64,000 nucleotides of DNA from Eutypa lata. Its lineage: Eukaryota > Ascomycota > Sordariomycetes > Xylariales > Diatrypaceae. The notes beneath the pieces are model-generated. The model saw nothing but the letters and a program-made list of their open reading frames with translations. It had not been told where the DNA came from and did no database searches. The translations under genes and the position numbers were made by a program. This document shows positions 11,806 to 23,442 of this stretch, one piece after another (position 1 is the first letter of the stretch; every line of letters begins with the position of its first letter). Location: the NCBI GenBank assembly GCA_022661535.1, contig JAKULF010000020.1:248001-312000 (forward strand), read 5' to 3'.

Positions 11806-13231
11806 TGATTGATTGACTGAATGATTGATCCCCAAAAAGCAACAACAAAGAAGATTACGGCCGCCATGACAATGACATGAAATAAAAGAAGGGGGGAAAG
11901 AAAGAAGCAAGAAAGGATGTTGTACGATTACTATTATTTTTTTGTCATGACCCCTCGTATGTACATGTATACCACCACCAACAGCAGCAGTCGAAGCGGA
12001 AGCGGCAGCGGATATGCAATCTGGGGTTTCGGCTGGCCGGCGTTGGAAACAATGAACGATGTACAAAAAAAAAAGAAACTTTAATGCTCCTCTCATGATG
12101 TAGTTTTACAAGGGCGAAGAAGATGAAAGAAAGAAAGAAAGAAAGAAAGAAAGGGGTCATTTACGTTGGTTGCATATGCGTGCAATGCAAAATCGGTTGC
12201 TCGGAAGATCGAGTAGCAACCACCGGATCTACCTATCCCATGGAGAAAAGGGGCTTGGGTTGGAAAGGGACCCTTGATGGGTAGGTAGTAGTGTATATAT
12301 ACCACTCATGATCATGCCCTCATGTTATATACAATCCTTCGTGGATTGTTGTTCTCACAATTTCCCCATTTCAATTTGGACTACGAGTATTGAAACAGGC
12401 TGTTCGTCTCCCCTGAAGCAAGACATCATGTGCTAATGTTCTCTAGCCTGGCGAACTAGGGTAGGCAAATACGGCTGATTGATGATATTCTGTGGATGAC
12501 ACAAGAGCTTCTTTAGGTGTTGTTGAAAGCGATTGCTGACTTTTCTAGTATATATACGATCAGGGAGGTGGTTATAAGATTTGAGTACCAGCACTCATTA
12601 TCACTATTCATAAGAACCAAAAGGCAGTAGATCGATATTACCCTGGTTAAGTAGAAGAGCAAAGTTGTAGTACACACCTCCCAGATTTTACACGCAGATG
12701 AGAAAGTTCGCTAATCATATGGCAGCTGAAAATATTCTAAAAGTGGCAAAAAGAGAAAACCACTCACATTCTTTTTATTTATTTTTTTGACTATTTCAAA
12801 AAGTATACTTATCTATTTTTGATAATGTGTAAACGAGATGAAGAAAAAGAGATGTCTATAAAAGAAAGAAACAAAAAGATTCACAACGCCAACAAAATGA
12901 GAAAGAGGTCGATAGCGTACCAGCGCTTATCCCCCTCGAAGTCAGGCAAGGGTGCCATTGCGCCAATGGAAAATAGGGGGAAATCATATAACCCCTAAGG
13001 AGATAAGGGGTTATGCATGATGGGTCAGTTCAAACATGATGATAGAACAGGACATAGGAAGGAAGAAAGAAAGAAAGAAAGAAGAAGGAAAGGGGGAAAG
13101 GGGGAAATGAAAAGGGGAAAGAGAACTACGACAACGAAGAGACAAATCAGAGAAGAGGAAGCTCACCAACTCACCCCAACCCATCCATCTATCCATCTAT
13201 CTATCTATCAATCAAGCACAAGGTCTAATAC
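11806..13231. other. intergenic region between convergent genes
   Basis: Contains the GrpE 3' UTR, an (AAAG)n microsatellite at about 12124-12152, a second GAAA-rich tract near 13060-13110, and CTAT repeats near 13185-13210. No protein-like reading frame was found. Confidence 0.45.
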
Positions 13232-14818
13232 CTAACGCCTATACATAGTATGGGCCTTCCCCGTATGGGGGTCCTGATAGTAATGCTCTCCCTGGTCGGC
13301 ATCGTACCCGGTCTTGACCCAGTGGTCCGGGATTTCGAAGATGGCGGCGGGGCGCCGCGTCGCGCGCCGGAGCGCCTCGGCCTGCTCCGCCGCCTTCTGG
13401 CGGTTCCGCTCGTCGCGCTGCTTCTTCCGCAGCGCCTCCGCCTTCTGGAACTCCTCCACGGTGACGGTGGCCGCCCGCTTCAGCCCCCGCCCGACCGCGC
13501 CGAGCGCGTTCCTCACGGACGTGTTGCTGCTGGCTCGCGAACTTCCCCGCGAGGGAGCAGCGGCGGCAGCGCTCCTGGGGTTGGCGGCGGGAGGAGGTGG
13601 AGCTAGGCCCCGGTTACTAATACCACCGGCGGCGGTGGTGGAGGAGGAACCTGCCCGGGATGGAACACCCCTGCTGCCGCTGGGGTTGACGGGAGCCGGG
13701 GCCCGGTTGCTACCACCGGCGGTGGAATATCCCCGGGAGGGAGCACCCCCGCTGCTGGGGTTGATGGGTGGTAGGGGCTTGTTACTACCGGCGGTAGAGG
13801 AACCTCCCCGGGAAGGAACACCCCTGCTGCTGGGGTTGACGGGAGGCAGAGGCCGGCTACTACCGGCGGTGGAACCACCTCGGGAGGGAGCGGCGCTCCT
13901 GGGGTTGGTGGGAGGTGGGGGGCGGTTAGTGCCCCTGCTGGAATCGGGACGGGAGGTATACCCGTCTGATTGTAGTCCGGCGCTGCGGTAGTTGTTGTTA
14001 TCATTGTAGTTGTTGTTGTTGTTGTTAGCGCTGCTGTAGCTATTGTTGGCGCTACTATAGTTGTTGTTGTTAGCGCTGTTGTAAGTATTGTTAGCGCTAC
14101 TATAGTTGTTGTTGCTATTGTTGGTGTTGTAGTTATTGCTGTAGCTGTTGTTGGCGCTACTATAGTTATTATTGGCGCTGCTATAGTTGTTGTAGGAGCC
14201 GCTGTAGTTGTTGTTGTTATTGTTGTTGTTGTTGGAGTCTTCTCGTGCTCGATATGGTCGGTATTGCGAGTTACTGCGCGATGGTATCCCGTTATCGTCG
14301 TTGTCGTTGTATTTCGTGTTGAAGCTATTGTACTTGCTGCTGTTGTAGTCCCGTTGAGGGCGGTGTTGCAAGCTACCGCCGCCGCTGACAACCCCTCTCC
14401 CACCAACGGGATGGCTACCAGCAGCCGGACGCGTCGATGTCATGGGGGGTGTGTACCCGGTATGCTGCTGCTGCTGCTGGTTCGCAGTCGGCTGTCGTGG
14501 CATAAAAATTCCTAGTCCTACATTAGCTCTCTCCGTCCTAACGGGAGGCAAGTCACGGTGGTTTGGACGTGCCACGTAGCGGTCATCGTCTTGTTCCTCC
14601 TCCTCCTGCTGCTGCTGCTGCTGCTGCTGGTACTCCTCCTCCCCCTCCTCGCCAAAGGGGGAATAACTAGAATTAGTGTCAGCCGGCGGTGCCCACTCCC
14701 CCTCAAAATTCTCGAAGGGTTCGTATTGGTTGGGATAGTAGTTGTTGTTCATACCTTGCGATCGGGATGGTTGTCTGCTGCTGTTGTTGTTGTTGTTGTT
14801 TCTGCGACGGTCTGCCAT
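13232..14818 (-). CDS. Asn/Gln/Pro/Ser-rich low-complexity protein
   Basis: A single-exon frame of 528 residues. The N-terminal half is prion-like: Asn runs, a Gln run (QQQQQQQQ near residue 70) and an N/S/Y-rich tract (about residues 200-285) built of degenerate YSSANN units. The central part (about 300-430) has imperfect repeats of the type PLPPVNPSSRGVPSRGGSS. The C-terminal 100 residues look more ordered: a charged helix (QKAEALRKKQRDERNRQKAAEQAEALRRA, given here as a position landmark only by its ends, about 460-488), then DHWVKTGYDADQGEHYYQDP, which resembles a WW domain whose second Trp is missing. I do not recognise the protein. Its codon use is dominated by tandem AAC/AGC triplets, consistent with microsatellite expansion. 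Confidence 0.65.
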   Translation of the reverse strand: MADRRRNNNNNNSSRQPSRSQGMNNNYYPNQYEPFENFEGEWAPPADTNSSYSPFGEEGEEEYQQQQQQQQEEEEQDDDRYVARPNHRDLPPVRTERANVGLGIFMPRQPTANQQQQQHTGYTPPMTSTRPAAGSHPVGGRGVVSGGGSLQHRPQRDYNSSKYNSFNTKYNDNDDNGIPSRSNSQYRPYRAREDSNNNNNNNNNYSGSYNNYSSANNNYSSANNSYSNNYNTNNSNNNYSSANNTYNSANNNNYSSANNSYSSANNNNNNYNDNNNYRSAGLQSDGYTSRPDSSRGTNRPPPPTNPRSAAPSRGGSTAGSSRPLPPVNPSSRGVPSRGGSSTAGSNKPLPPINPSSGGAPSRGYSTAGGSNRAPAPVNPSGSRGVPSRAGSSSTTAAGGISNRGLAPPPPAANPRSAAAAAPSRGSSRASSNTSVRNALGAVGRGLKRAATVTVEEFQKAEALRKKQRDERNRQKAAEQAEALRRATRRPAAIFEIPDHWVKTGYDADQGEHYYQDPHTGKAHTMYRR

Positions 14819-15328
14819 TTTTTCTTTATATCTTTGTTTTTGTTGTCTTTTTTTTTTTTTTTTTTTGTCTTTCTGTCTTTGTGTTATGTGCTTTTTTTGT
14901 AGCCGGGTTTGCGTGGGTTGCGTGCGAGTATGGGTGTGTTTGTCGTGTGGACAAACAGATTGATGATGATGGTGATGAGGAGAAGAAAACCAGCCATTAC
15001 TCGGCTTCCCTCTCCCCTTATATATGCATTTCGAGTATGACGACTGTTCGGGACGGGAACGAGTATAGCAGAACCGTCGTCTTGTTGCTGAACAGCCTGC
15101 TCATTATAAAAAGACTCGGATCCAATGTGTTGTTCGGCGACGGGACTCTAGTACTACCTACTGTGTACAGAATCTTTCATACATCATACGTGTTTTGGAA
15201 CTATGCAGTGGGTAAAAGACCACATAGAAACCAGACGGAGGCTTTGTGAGTTTCCCATGACTTAGCGGATTCGAAAAGAAAGATATCTATCTCTCTGCTT
15301 TCTACCAGCTAATAGTCTTCGTATCTCA
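14819..15328. other. upstream region of the low-complexity protein gene
   Basis: Contains a run of about 18 T at 14851-14868 close to the ATG of the minus-strand gene and otherwise ordinary sequence. The open frame on the plus strand here is antisense low-complexity read-through of the neighbouring gene. Confidence 0.4.
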
Positions 15329-16822
15329 TTAAGTCATGACCACATCATCGTCACCAACACCACTACCACCACCACCACCCATGCCTCGAGCCTTCAGACG
15401 TCTATACGCCACATCCGCAGCCTTAGTAACAATCTCCTCCCTATTAACCCCCTCACCAACCTCAACGACCAACTCGCCTCCAACAATGACCTTACAAACC
15501 CACTCCTTAGCCCCACCACCACCATTACCACCACCATCCTTCCGTCTCAACTCCGTCTCATACAGAATATCCCTCCCAGCCTTCCCAACCAACTCCCCAA
15601 GTTGATTCTTCGGGTGCGCGACGTCGACAGGACGATCACCACCAGCAGCAGCAGCAGCAGCAGCGAGCAAACGACGGAGGTAAGGCAGGATGCCGGCGCG
15701 CTCCGCGACCCGCTTGCAGGCGTCCATGTCGCCCGAGTCGACCCAGACGGCGCCGAGGATGCTCTCGAAGAGGTCGGCGAAGGACTTGGGGATCTGGAGG
15801 TGGGCTAGGAGCGCCCAGGGGTAGTAGTAGTGGCAGTCGTCTGAGTTCGAGTTCGAGCCCGAGTTGCCGTTATTTTGGTTTTGCAGTTGCATAACGCGTA
15901 GGATGGCGTCTCTCTCCGAGGCGTGTCGATCTTCCGCTAGGCTCTGGGCTCCGGCGAGGCGTTGCGATGAGTGCCGCATGAGGCGCCATATTGGGATGTT
16001 GATGGTTTCTGTTTCGACTGTAGGCGGTGGGTTGCTGTTGTAATAGTTGTTATCGTTGTAGGTAGCGGATGAGGTGACCTTCGTAGTTTCCTGAGGGTAC
16101 GTCCACTCCATCATTAGGAAGCCCAACAAATCCCCGTTGACGCACGCAGCGCGGAAGAGATGCATCTCGTAGTGGCTGTAGACTCGACCGCCGCCGCTGC
16201 CGCTGTAATCCCACAGAAGGGAGACGACGATGTCGTCGAGGACGGCGTCGCCGATGAACTCGAGCCGCTCCATGCAGGTCTCGGTGCGCTCGCCGAGGTT
16301 GAAGGACGAGTGCGTCATCGCCTCCACGGCCAACGTCTTGTTGCGGAACGTGTAGCCAATAAGCCCTTCGAGGGGCGTCAGCGTGCCGGGAAGCTCATCC
16401 CTAATGGGCCTCTGGGCGGCGAGGATGTCCCGGGCCGCGTGCAGCGTGTGCCACTCGACCTCCGGGATGAAGATGCGTATGCAGTTCAGCGCCTTGTCTA
16501 TGCCCCCGTCCAGGAAGGCGGCTCCGATCAGCGACTCGACCACGTCTGCTAGTGTCTTGGTTGGGATGTTTCTCTCCCCGAGCGCTTCCGGGTCTACTTT
16601 CTGTAGGTCCTCGATGTACAGGGGCCGCCATTTGGATCTCGTGAACGCCCTCGTGAGAATGAACTTGTCTAGGCCGGTCTCGATCGCGGCGCGACAAAGC
16701 CGCGAGTTGGAGACTATCTGGCTCTTCTTCGCGGAAAGATACCCTTCTGGGTAGTATTGATCTGTCATTATTTTTAGCATATAAACTCTATCCGGTATAG
16801 AACCAAGCGTAGCTAGAAAGAG

Positions 16823-16869
<47 letters not shown>

Positions 16870-19800
16870 ATTGACTTACGGTTTGCTGCAACATTAGTAC
16901 TTGTGAGCAGCTTCAGAATCGAATCTCCCAAGAACTCAAGCCGCTGGTAGTTCGTCTGCTCGTGTGCGGCCGAAGAGCTGATGGCCGTAACCACCAAAGA
17001 CAGATCCGAGATGTCCAGGTCTTGCAGGATAGTTCTGCGCAGCTCATCCGCAATCAGATGGACCTCGATGATGTGCATGACGGTCGGCACGAAAGCACCG
17101 AACTGGACCACCGATACGCGAACACCGTCTACGCGGCAGCGCGACGCGGGCCGGATTCTGCTGTATGGTTTTGTCGACGCGACAGTGTTGGGATCGTCGC
17201 TGGCCGGGTGGAGGAAATCTTGCCGTTTGGGCCAACCTTTGAGGGCCAGCCAGGGTGCTTCGACCGGTTCTTCGAGAAGTTCCGGGGGAGGCCTGCGCTG
17301 TACTAAATCTAGGGCTGGCCTAGAGGACAGCCGTGATTCGTAGAAATATGGAACTGCGTCGTATCGAATAAGATACCCCTTTTCAAGAGTAACCTCTTCG
17401 ATAGCCCGCTGTCCGACAGTCTCGTGGAACGGGATGTCTTGTGACGACTGAAGATGCAGGACATGTGGTAGGTTATGCACTTTCCAACGGTACCCATATG
17501 CTAGGTCGATCAGTGCCATGCTTTGGTCGGGCTTAAGGTCGCCTTTCGCGACTGTTTCGAGCTTGCCAACTTCGATTTTGAACGAGTTACTCTTATCCCA
17601 GTAGAGATTGAAACCCGTAATATCCAACGAGGAATCAGGTAAGCCGGCTTCGAAGTCCAAAACGACCTGTCCACGCTGGTCGACGAGGCGTAGCTGCCTC
17701 AGATTGATGATCGTGGCTTCATCCCAAGCACGTGCGATCTGCGGCCAGGGATTCCAAAGTTGACTGGCACCAATATGTGCAGATCTCGCCTCTATGCCTT
17801 CCAATTCCTGCTTTAGAGGCATCAAGTGATCATTAATTAGTCCTGCTGCATATAAAGCTGTGAAAGCTTGGAAAGCGGCATCCTTGGTTGCGTTCTTCTC
17901 GGAATACCACACCCGGGCTCCTTCGAATCGTCGAAGCTGGGGCGGGAAAGCAACAGGAAGGACGACTGTCGACTTGATCATCGGTGGACCATGGAGGGAG
18001 ACTTGGGTCTCGCGCTTTAGATAATACGGGTTCGAATCGACGTACTGGCGGGAGGTAAGGGCCGTACATACATGCTCAAGATGAGATTTGGCGTGGTCGA
18101 AATCAAGCTGAGCACCAGTCTTCCCAACGCGAAAGGGGGGGATCTCGGGCGTCTCCTCCTCCTCGAGCGTAGCTATGTGCTCGATCTCTCTGAGTTCGTC
18201 CTCGTACTTCTTCTTCATCTCCATCTCGAGCTCCGCCCATTCCAGATGCCTGTCCGACTCTTCAGGGATGATCATGACGAGCCTCGATTCTTGCGCGCGG
18301 GCTCTCCCACGCCTTTGGATGAAGGATTTCAGGTTCGTCGGCGGGTCGAAACATACGACCAGGTTGCAGGCCGGGACGTCGATTCCTTCCTCTAGCACAT
18401 CCGTAGCTACTAAGAGATTAACTTCGCCGGTTTGGAATTGTTCGAGGTGGTTGTAGTCGTCTTCCTGGTAGAGCTCTCCAACGTTCCGCTTCCGCTGTCT
18501 CGCTCGACTCGTACCGAACATGGAGCCGACGCGGAAACGAGACTTCGTAGAAGGTAGTATGGACAAAATATGTGCCAGCACAGCAACTGTCGCAGTTTGA
18601 CAGGCAAAGATGATGCCTGTGGTGTCCTCCGGCGAAGACAAGAGTTCCCTGATAAGGACGTCAACCTTGTCCGAGGTTTGAGGGACATCTCCCTCCTGCG
18701 TGCCGTTAATTTCGACTTTCTGCAATATACTTGCCAGATACTGCTTCTCAATGCTTTTCCATGTCTCAAACCAAAGATCATTCTTCTCAACTGATTCAAG
18801 AAACTGGGTTATGGCTGTATATATGAAGTAGTCCGCAGCCCACCCACCCAGCTCGCGCCAGACCTCGAGGCTTTTCCGAGAGAGGGATTGCATCTGCTTC
18901 GAGGTCTTCGTATTCCCCTTATCAAGAGCCTTCTGGAGAGCTGCTAGGCTACGTTCCGTGTTCTCGGCGCGCAGTCGAATGATTTCAGGGTCGGCAAAGA
19001 TGTCTAACTCTCGAGTAGTTTTAAAGAGGCTTTGCATGCTGTTGGTATGAGTGATGTTATAAGCGAGAGGTCGTCCTGGCCGTTCCGGAGCGTAGAGCCT
19101 GCACAGCATCTCGGGGCGCTTAACCATCGACATGAGCTGGTCTCGATGCACACTGGGGCTCCTACAGACCGCGTCCAACGTCCTCTCGATGATCTCCAGG
19201 TCGTCCAGTCTCGACTTCATGATCGGGGTGGCAGTGAGCCCGAGGATTGCCGGGATCGGGAGACCTGCGCTTTTCTCGCTGTGGTAACGCGCCATGATCT
19301 TGCTTCCCGGGTGGTTCCCGAAACAACGGTGGGCTATTATTCATCGGTGAGCCTGCGAGTCAAAAAGAAAACTAGGATGTAGATATTTTATTTTATTACC
19401 TTCATCAAACACGATGAGCGACAACCTGTTGAGTCGCACGAAGGCATGCGCTACGGCATCGTAGAGAACCTGGTGGGTTGATACAACCACGCGAACGTTC
19501 AGAAGGAAGTCGTCCCAGATCCGAGGTTCGGACCAGGTATCACAGCCATCTGAGCCGCTGAGAAGCTTCATCTGGACACTTCCAATTTGCGTCTTGAGCA
19601 CTTTGAGTTGCTGGACGCAAAGCGCCACGGTTGGGGCAAGGAACCATATAATCTATTTCGTATTAGCATGAACGTGCAGGAGTGCTCTCGAGCTATTCAC
19701 CTTATCAGGGGGCGACCTGTCAAGCTCGGCCTTGATTCGAAGTACAGCACTGTGTCATGTAAGTAAGTAAGTATCTTCATAGTACAAGGTAGGATTTGGG

Positions 19801-20263
19801 AAAGAGGTTATATATAACGAATGTGTGTGGCAGGTTAAATCAATGTACAGAGAGTTTTCTACGTCGCTTTCCAATGTAGGTACAACTTAAGATCATCATC
19901 ATCTTGTAGAACGAACAGAGTCAACTTACACCTGCGTCTTCCCAGTACCTGTGTCCATCTACAACGAGACTGTTAGCGTGTGCCTGACGGCGAGTGTAAA
20001 AGTTTATAAACACGCACAGCAACGATGATGTTTCGTTTGAGGCTTTCCTCAAACATCTCAAGTTGATATGCGCGAGCGTGGATCATGGCTGCTTCGTCTT
20101 GTTGGACCTCGTCATCTTGAGCCTCGTCCTCCGGGGCGGGATTTCCATCAAGGCTCATGAATTCCGCCGGGGATGAGATCTCTGGTGTGAGGAAGACATC
20201 CTCCGAGTCCTCGGTCTCGACATCAGAGGTCGAGGCTGACGACAAGGCTGCGGGTTCGTCCAT
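15329..20263 (-). CDS. DCL2: Dicer-like protein 2 (RNA silencing ribonuclease III)
   Basis: Six exons, 20263-20018, 19958-19930, 19749-19701, 19652-19400, 19333-16880 and 16761-15329, encode 1,487 residues with every phase matching. Domain order: acidic leader (1-65); helicase with Walker A DTGTGKT (about 84-90, on its own 29-nt exon), DEAH at 191-194 and LGLTATP near 223; helicase C with ATDVLEEGID (about 502) and QRRGRAR (about 532); Dicer dimerisation domain (about 630-730); RNase IIIa with LEFLGD and DVVES; RNase IIIb with LEFIGD and DLFES; a C-terminal double-stranded-RNA-binding-like segment. All catalytic acidic residues are present, so it looks active. I see no obvious PAZ domain. The family makes small RNAs for quelling and antiviral defence. 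The last intron carries a (GA)n microsatellite. The length fits fungal DCL2; DCL1 is less likely. Confidence 0.93.
16828..16864. repeat. (GA)n microsatellite in a DCL2 intron
   Basis: An almost pure GA dinucleotide run lies inside the last intron of the Dicer-like gene (intron 16879-16762). On the coding strand it is a CT tract between donor and branch region. Confidence 0.9.
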
Positions 20264-20845
20264 CTCTTCTATTGGAAAAGTCTAGGCAGGGTGTAACTAG
20301 CAAGTAGAACAACGTTGCAGGCTTAAGGTAAGAAAGACTTCCAAGGGAAATGAGCGGAAAGCCAAAGAGATGTTCACGATTAGGTCACATTAGGACATGA
20401 AAAGAAGTGAGTCACTCGGTCTTAAGACGTTAGGAGACAAAACAGGATCGTGAATTGGGTGTAGGGCTTTGCGTAACTAAAAATATGCGCGAGGCCGACC
20501 ATGATAAGAAGTCTTCAGCGAATTAGCACGCAGATAATCACCCCATCCCTGCTTGCTTTCATAAAAAAAAAATTGATTCGTTACTTCAGTAATTCATTAG
20601 AGCCCAAAGGAAAGCCGTGCTCGATCGCGGCGACGAGAACGGTCATCTCAATAATTAACTTAGAGCTAGCTACCTGGTATTGTACTTGTGAAGTTGGGAT
20701 GAAAGTGGTGGTGGTAAATACATAGTAAGTGGATGTGCTTAAAAATAGACAGTGTCCATATTTTATAGGGACTGTGTGTCCTTCTACAAGTCTCTCACCC
20801 TTTCAAGACCAACACATATATCTTCAACTTATTTATTATATTAAC
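20264..20845. promoter_or_regulatory. bidirectional promoter region of DCL2 and the RCC1-like gene
   Basis: The 582 bp between two divergent start codons must contain both promoters. No clear TATA box or repeated operator-like motif is visible. A run of nine A (about 20563-20571) is the only simple tract. Confidence 0.45.
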
Positions 20846-22109
20846 ATGGAGGTCTACGCAACTGGTTTTAATGCTTGGCGACAGCTTGAATTCGATAATC
20901 CAAGTAACCCTATAGAGGAGCCAGATGATATTGCCGAGTTCCGTTCCGTGCTGAAGGACCAGTCTATTATTGGGAGACCATGTGCTTCATTATCATATAC
21001 CTTAGGTAAATCTGGAATTCCCCCAACCCAGATAATAGATGTAGTTATGTGCTTACTACCTTTAATCATAATAGTAAACACGAGTACCAAATCCCACTGC
21101 GCGGGCTTTAGTGATGAGTTATCAACGGCATCTAGCATTCAGGCCAAACTACTCGGTTCCTCTGCAGCTATTGCCGGGAACGGGAAGGTAGCAGGCAAGT
21201 ACTCTCTACTCTCCTCTACTCTACTCTACATACGAAGTTCCTCCTCATAACATCTTGTCACATGGTCATGTGAACTAACCCAAAGAGAGGAGGAAAAAAA
21301 CACAGTATACCATGAGGAGAAGAACCTGATCTGTCAGTATTCCTCGCTGTGTTCGCTAGCAGCCGCGAAGAGCGAAGAGCAGGCCAGCTACCCGGCGCCC
21401 GAAGGAATCGTCCAGCTGGTAGCGTACGAAGCCGGCTTTGCGGCGTTGTCGGCGCGAAGCGACGTCGTGACCTGGGGCGACGAGCGGTACTGCGCATGTC
21501 TTGGGAGGGAGCCCACACCCGCGAGGTAAGAGAGGCAGGCGTGCATAGATAGATGATTTTTTGGCCATCTACCTACCTACCTAATGCATTTGAGCTACCC
21601 CTATTTCAGTATATACAACAGCACGACAGAGCAGACTTGACTGACAAAAGCACGCCGACCTAACTAGTCCGGCAGAGTACCCGGGTATCGTGCAAGAGCT
21701 CCAAGATCTACCGACCGGCAAGATCAAGAAGATCGCAGCCGGGGGTTACGTTTTGCTTGCTCTGACCGAAGGGAATGATCTATATGCGTGGGGTGGGCAC
21801 CCAGGACGACCCGCTCTCATCGAGGGTATCTCTGGGAGTCCCACGCCGGTTATAGTGGAAGAACACGATATAACGGACTGCGCTGTGGGGGAATCGCATA
21901 TAATCGTGCTTACGGAAGAAGGACACGTCTACGTAGTTGGCGACAACACCAACGGACAGCTGGGCCTGCCCGTCAAAAGAGTAGCATCTTGGGCAAAAGT
22001 AACCATGCCATTCACGTCGGGACAGTCTTCTGTGGTGGTAGTAGTAGTAGTAGCTGTCGAGGCAGGACCGCGGAGTTCATTTGTATTGACGAAGCATCAA
22101 AGGTCTTAA
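20846..22109 (+). CDS. RCC1-repeat (beta-propeller) protein
   Basis: Best model: exons 20846-21005, 21075-21194, 21306-21525 and 21668-22109, 313 residues. The second intron uses a GC donor (AG|GCAAGT) with a CAG acceptor; this join gives AIAGNGKVAVYHEEK, which fits the family better than reading through. The first intron is 69 bp with no stop and in frame, so it may instead be coding (then 336 residues). RCC1-like repeats appear as DVVTWGDERYCACLG, KKIAAGGYVLLALTEGNDLYAWG and HIIVLTEEGHVYVVGDNTNGQLGLP. Such ATS1/RCC1-like fungal proteins form seven-bladed propellers, but this one is short and probably has fewer blades. It is too divergent to be the Ran exchange factor itself. A valine run (GTAGTAGTAG repeat) lies near the C-terminus. 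Confidence 0.75.
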
Positions 22110-22259
22110 TCTTTTTTTTAAATCATAAGATCGCTTCCTGTTTTTCTGCTGCTGGCTGCTGCCTCCTTGACCATCTATGCTACCTCTAATGTACAAGTCA
22201 AGTCAAGTTAAGTCAAGTTATCGCCAAATCCATTTTCATCCATCACCACTGCAACCTGT

Positions 22260-23442
22260 TTACAGATTCGTGAGGTAATCCTCGATCTCTTGAGGGGTAA
22301 GCTTTCTGAACCGTGGACCCGTTGCGCCGTGCACGCCCTCCACACCTAGAAGATGATCTGCAGGGGCACCGACAATGCCTATAATATAGTTAGTAAAATG
22401 ATGCTGCTGCGGGGAGGAAGGCAGGCATAGACAAGGTCCTCACTCACCAATCTCGATAGTCTCTCCGTTCATCTCCCCTTCAATGGTCTCCTTCAGGGTA
22501 AGCAGAGCAATGTGTATAGCGTCCTCGAGCTCCAAGCCCTCGGTGTACCGCTTCTCCAGGAACGTCTTAGCGGTCGTCGCACTCTTGCCGATGGCAGTAG
22601 CCTTCCACGGGAAGTAGCTGCCCGAGGGATCGACCTGGTAGAGCATAGGACCGCCCTTCAGGATACCGCCAGTCTTGCCGGACGGCTTCTTCTCCTCACC
22701 TCCCACCTCCTCGGCGGCGGCGGCAGCAGCGGCCTCCTCTTCGGGGGTTATGCCCTCATCCCAACCGGCGATCAACAGACTGACGCCGTACGGACGAACA
22801 CCACCGGACTGGGTGGCCTCCTGCATGACGCGGGCGACGTCCTGGACCAGTATGCGGGTCGGGGGGTACTCGTTGTAGATGCGCTTGTAGCCGGTGTGGG
22901 AGACCTTCCGCGCTCGGTCGACCAGTACTCTGTAATCCGGGCCCATGCCCGCGTAGACCATGCCGATGTTGGGGGTGATGTGGCTGACTTTGGACAGGGA
23001 CGAGGGGTCGGTAAGTGGTGACGAGGACTTCTTCTCGGTCGCTAGGACGATGCCGTTTGTGGCTATATTGCGGGATGTTAGCGATGACTGGGAAGGAAAA
23101 CCTAGATCAGTAGGGGTTGGTGGTTGCTTGCCTTTGATACCAAGGGCTGTGACACCCTGGTTGACAGCGTTCAAGGCATACTCTGTTTGACAGCTTCGTT
23201 AGTCATATTCTCGATGGAGAGAGAGAGGGAGAGTTCGAAAGGTCGGCCGAAATGAATGCATAGCACAAAGCGCACATACCGATTTGTACCAGCTTCCCAC
23301 TACAACCAGACGTATTTGTATTTTGTATTAGCCTCTAGATTACAACTCGTTTGGACATGCATGACTTCATAAGAAGAGCTTTATTTAAGCTTCCTCACCT
23401 GGGAGAGAAGGTCGTTAGAGAGAACGAGTAGCGGTCGGCCAT
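22260..23442 (-). CDS. PRE8: 20S proteasome subunit alpha-2
   Basis: Five exons, 23442-23399, 23299-23280, 23182-23132, 23062-22448 and 22378-22260, encode 282 residues with all phases matching. The start [20 protein letters not shown] and [21 protein letters not shown] are the alpha-subunit signature and match alpha-2. The third intron is GC-AG (donor G|GCAAGC). [15 protein letters not shown] is followed by an Ala/Glu/Lys-rich insert of roughly 35 residues before [20 protein letters not shown]. This insert is surface-exposed in the alpha fold and I believe it is common in Sordariomycetes. Alpha-2 is structural: it forms part of the outer ring and gate and has no proteolytic site. The 20-nt second exon is very small. 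Confidence 0.96.

Noticed and set aside
13250..13991. Plus-strand frames of up to 225 residues opposite the low-complexity gene
   Set aside because: Composition is reverse-complement echo of the Pro/Ser/Arg/Gly repeats, with no independent motif.
17975..18010. tRNA-like GGGTTCGAATC sequence
   Set aside because: It lies inside the Dicer coding exon and no cloverleaf can be built around it.
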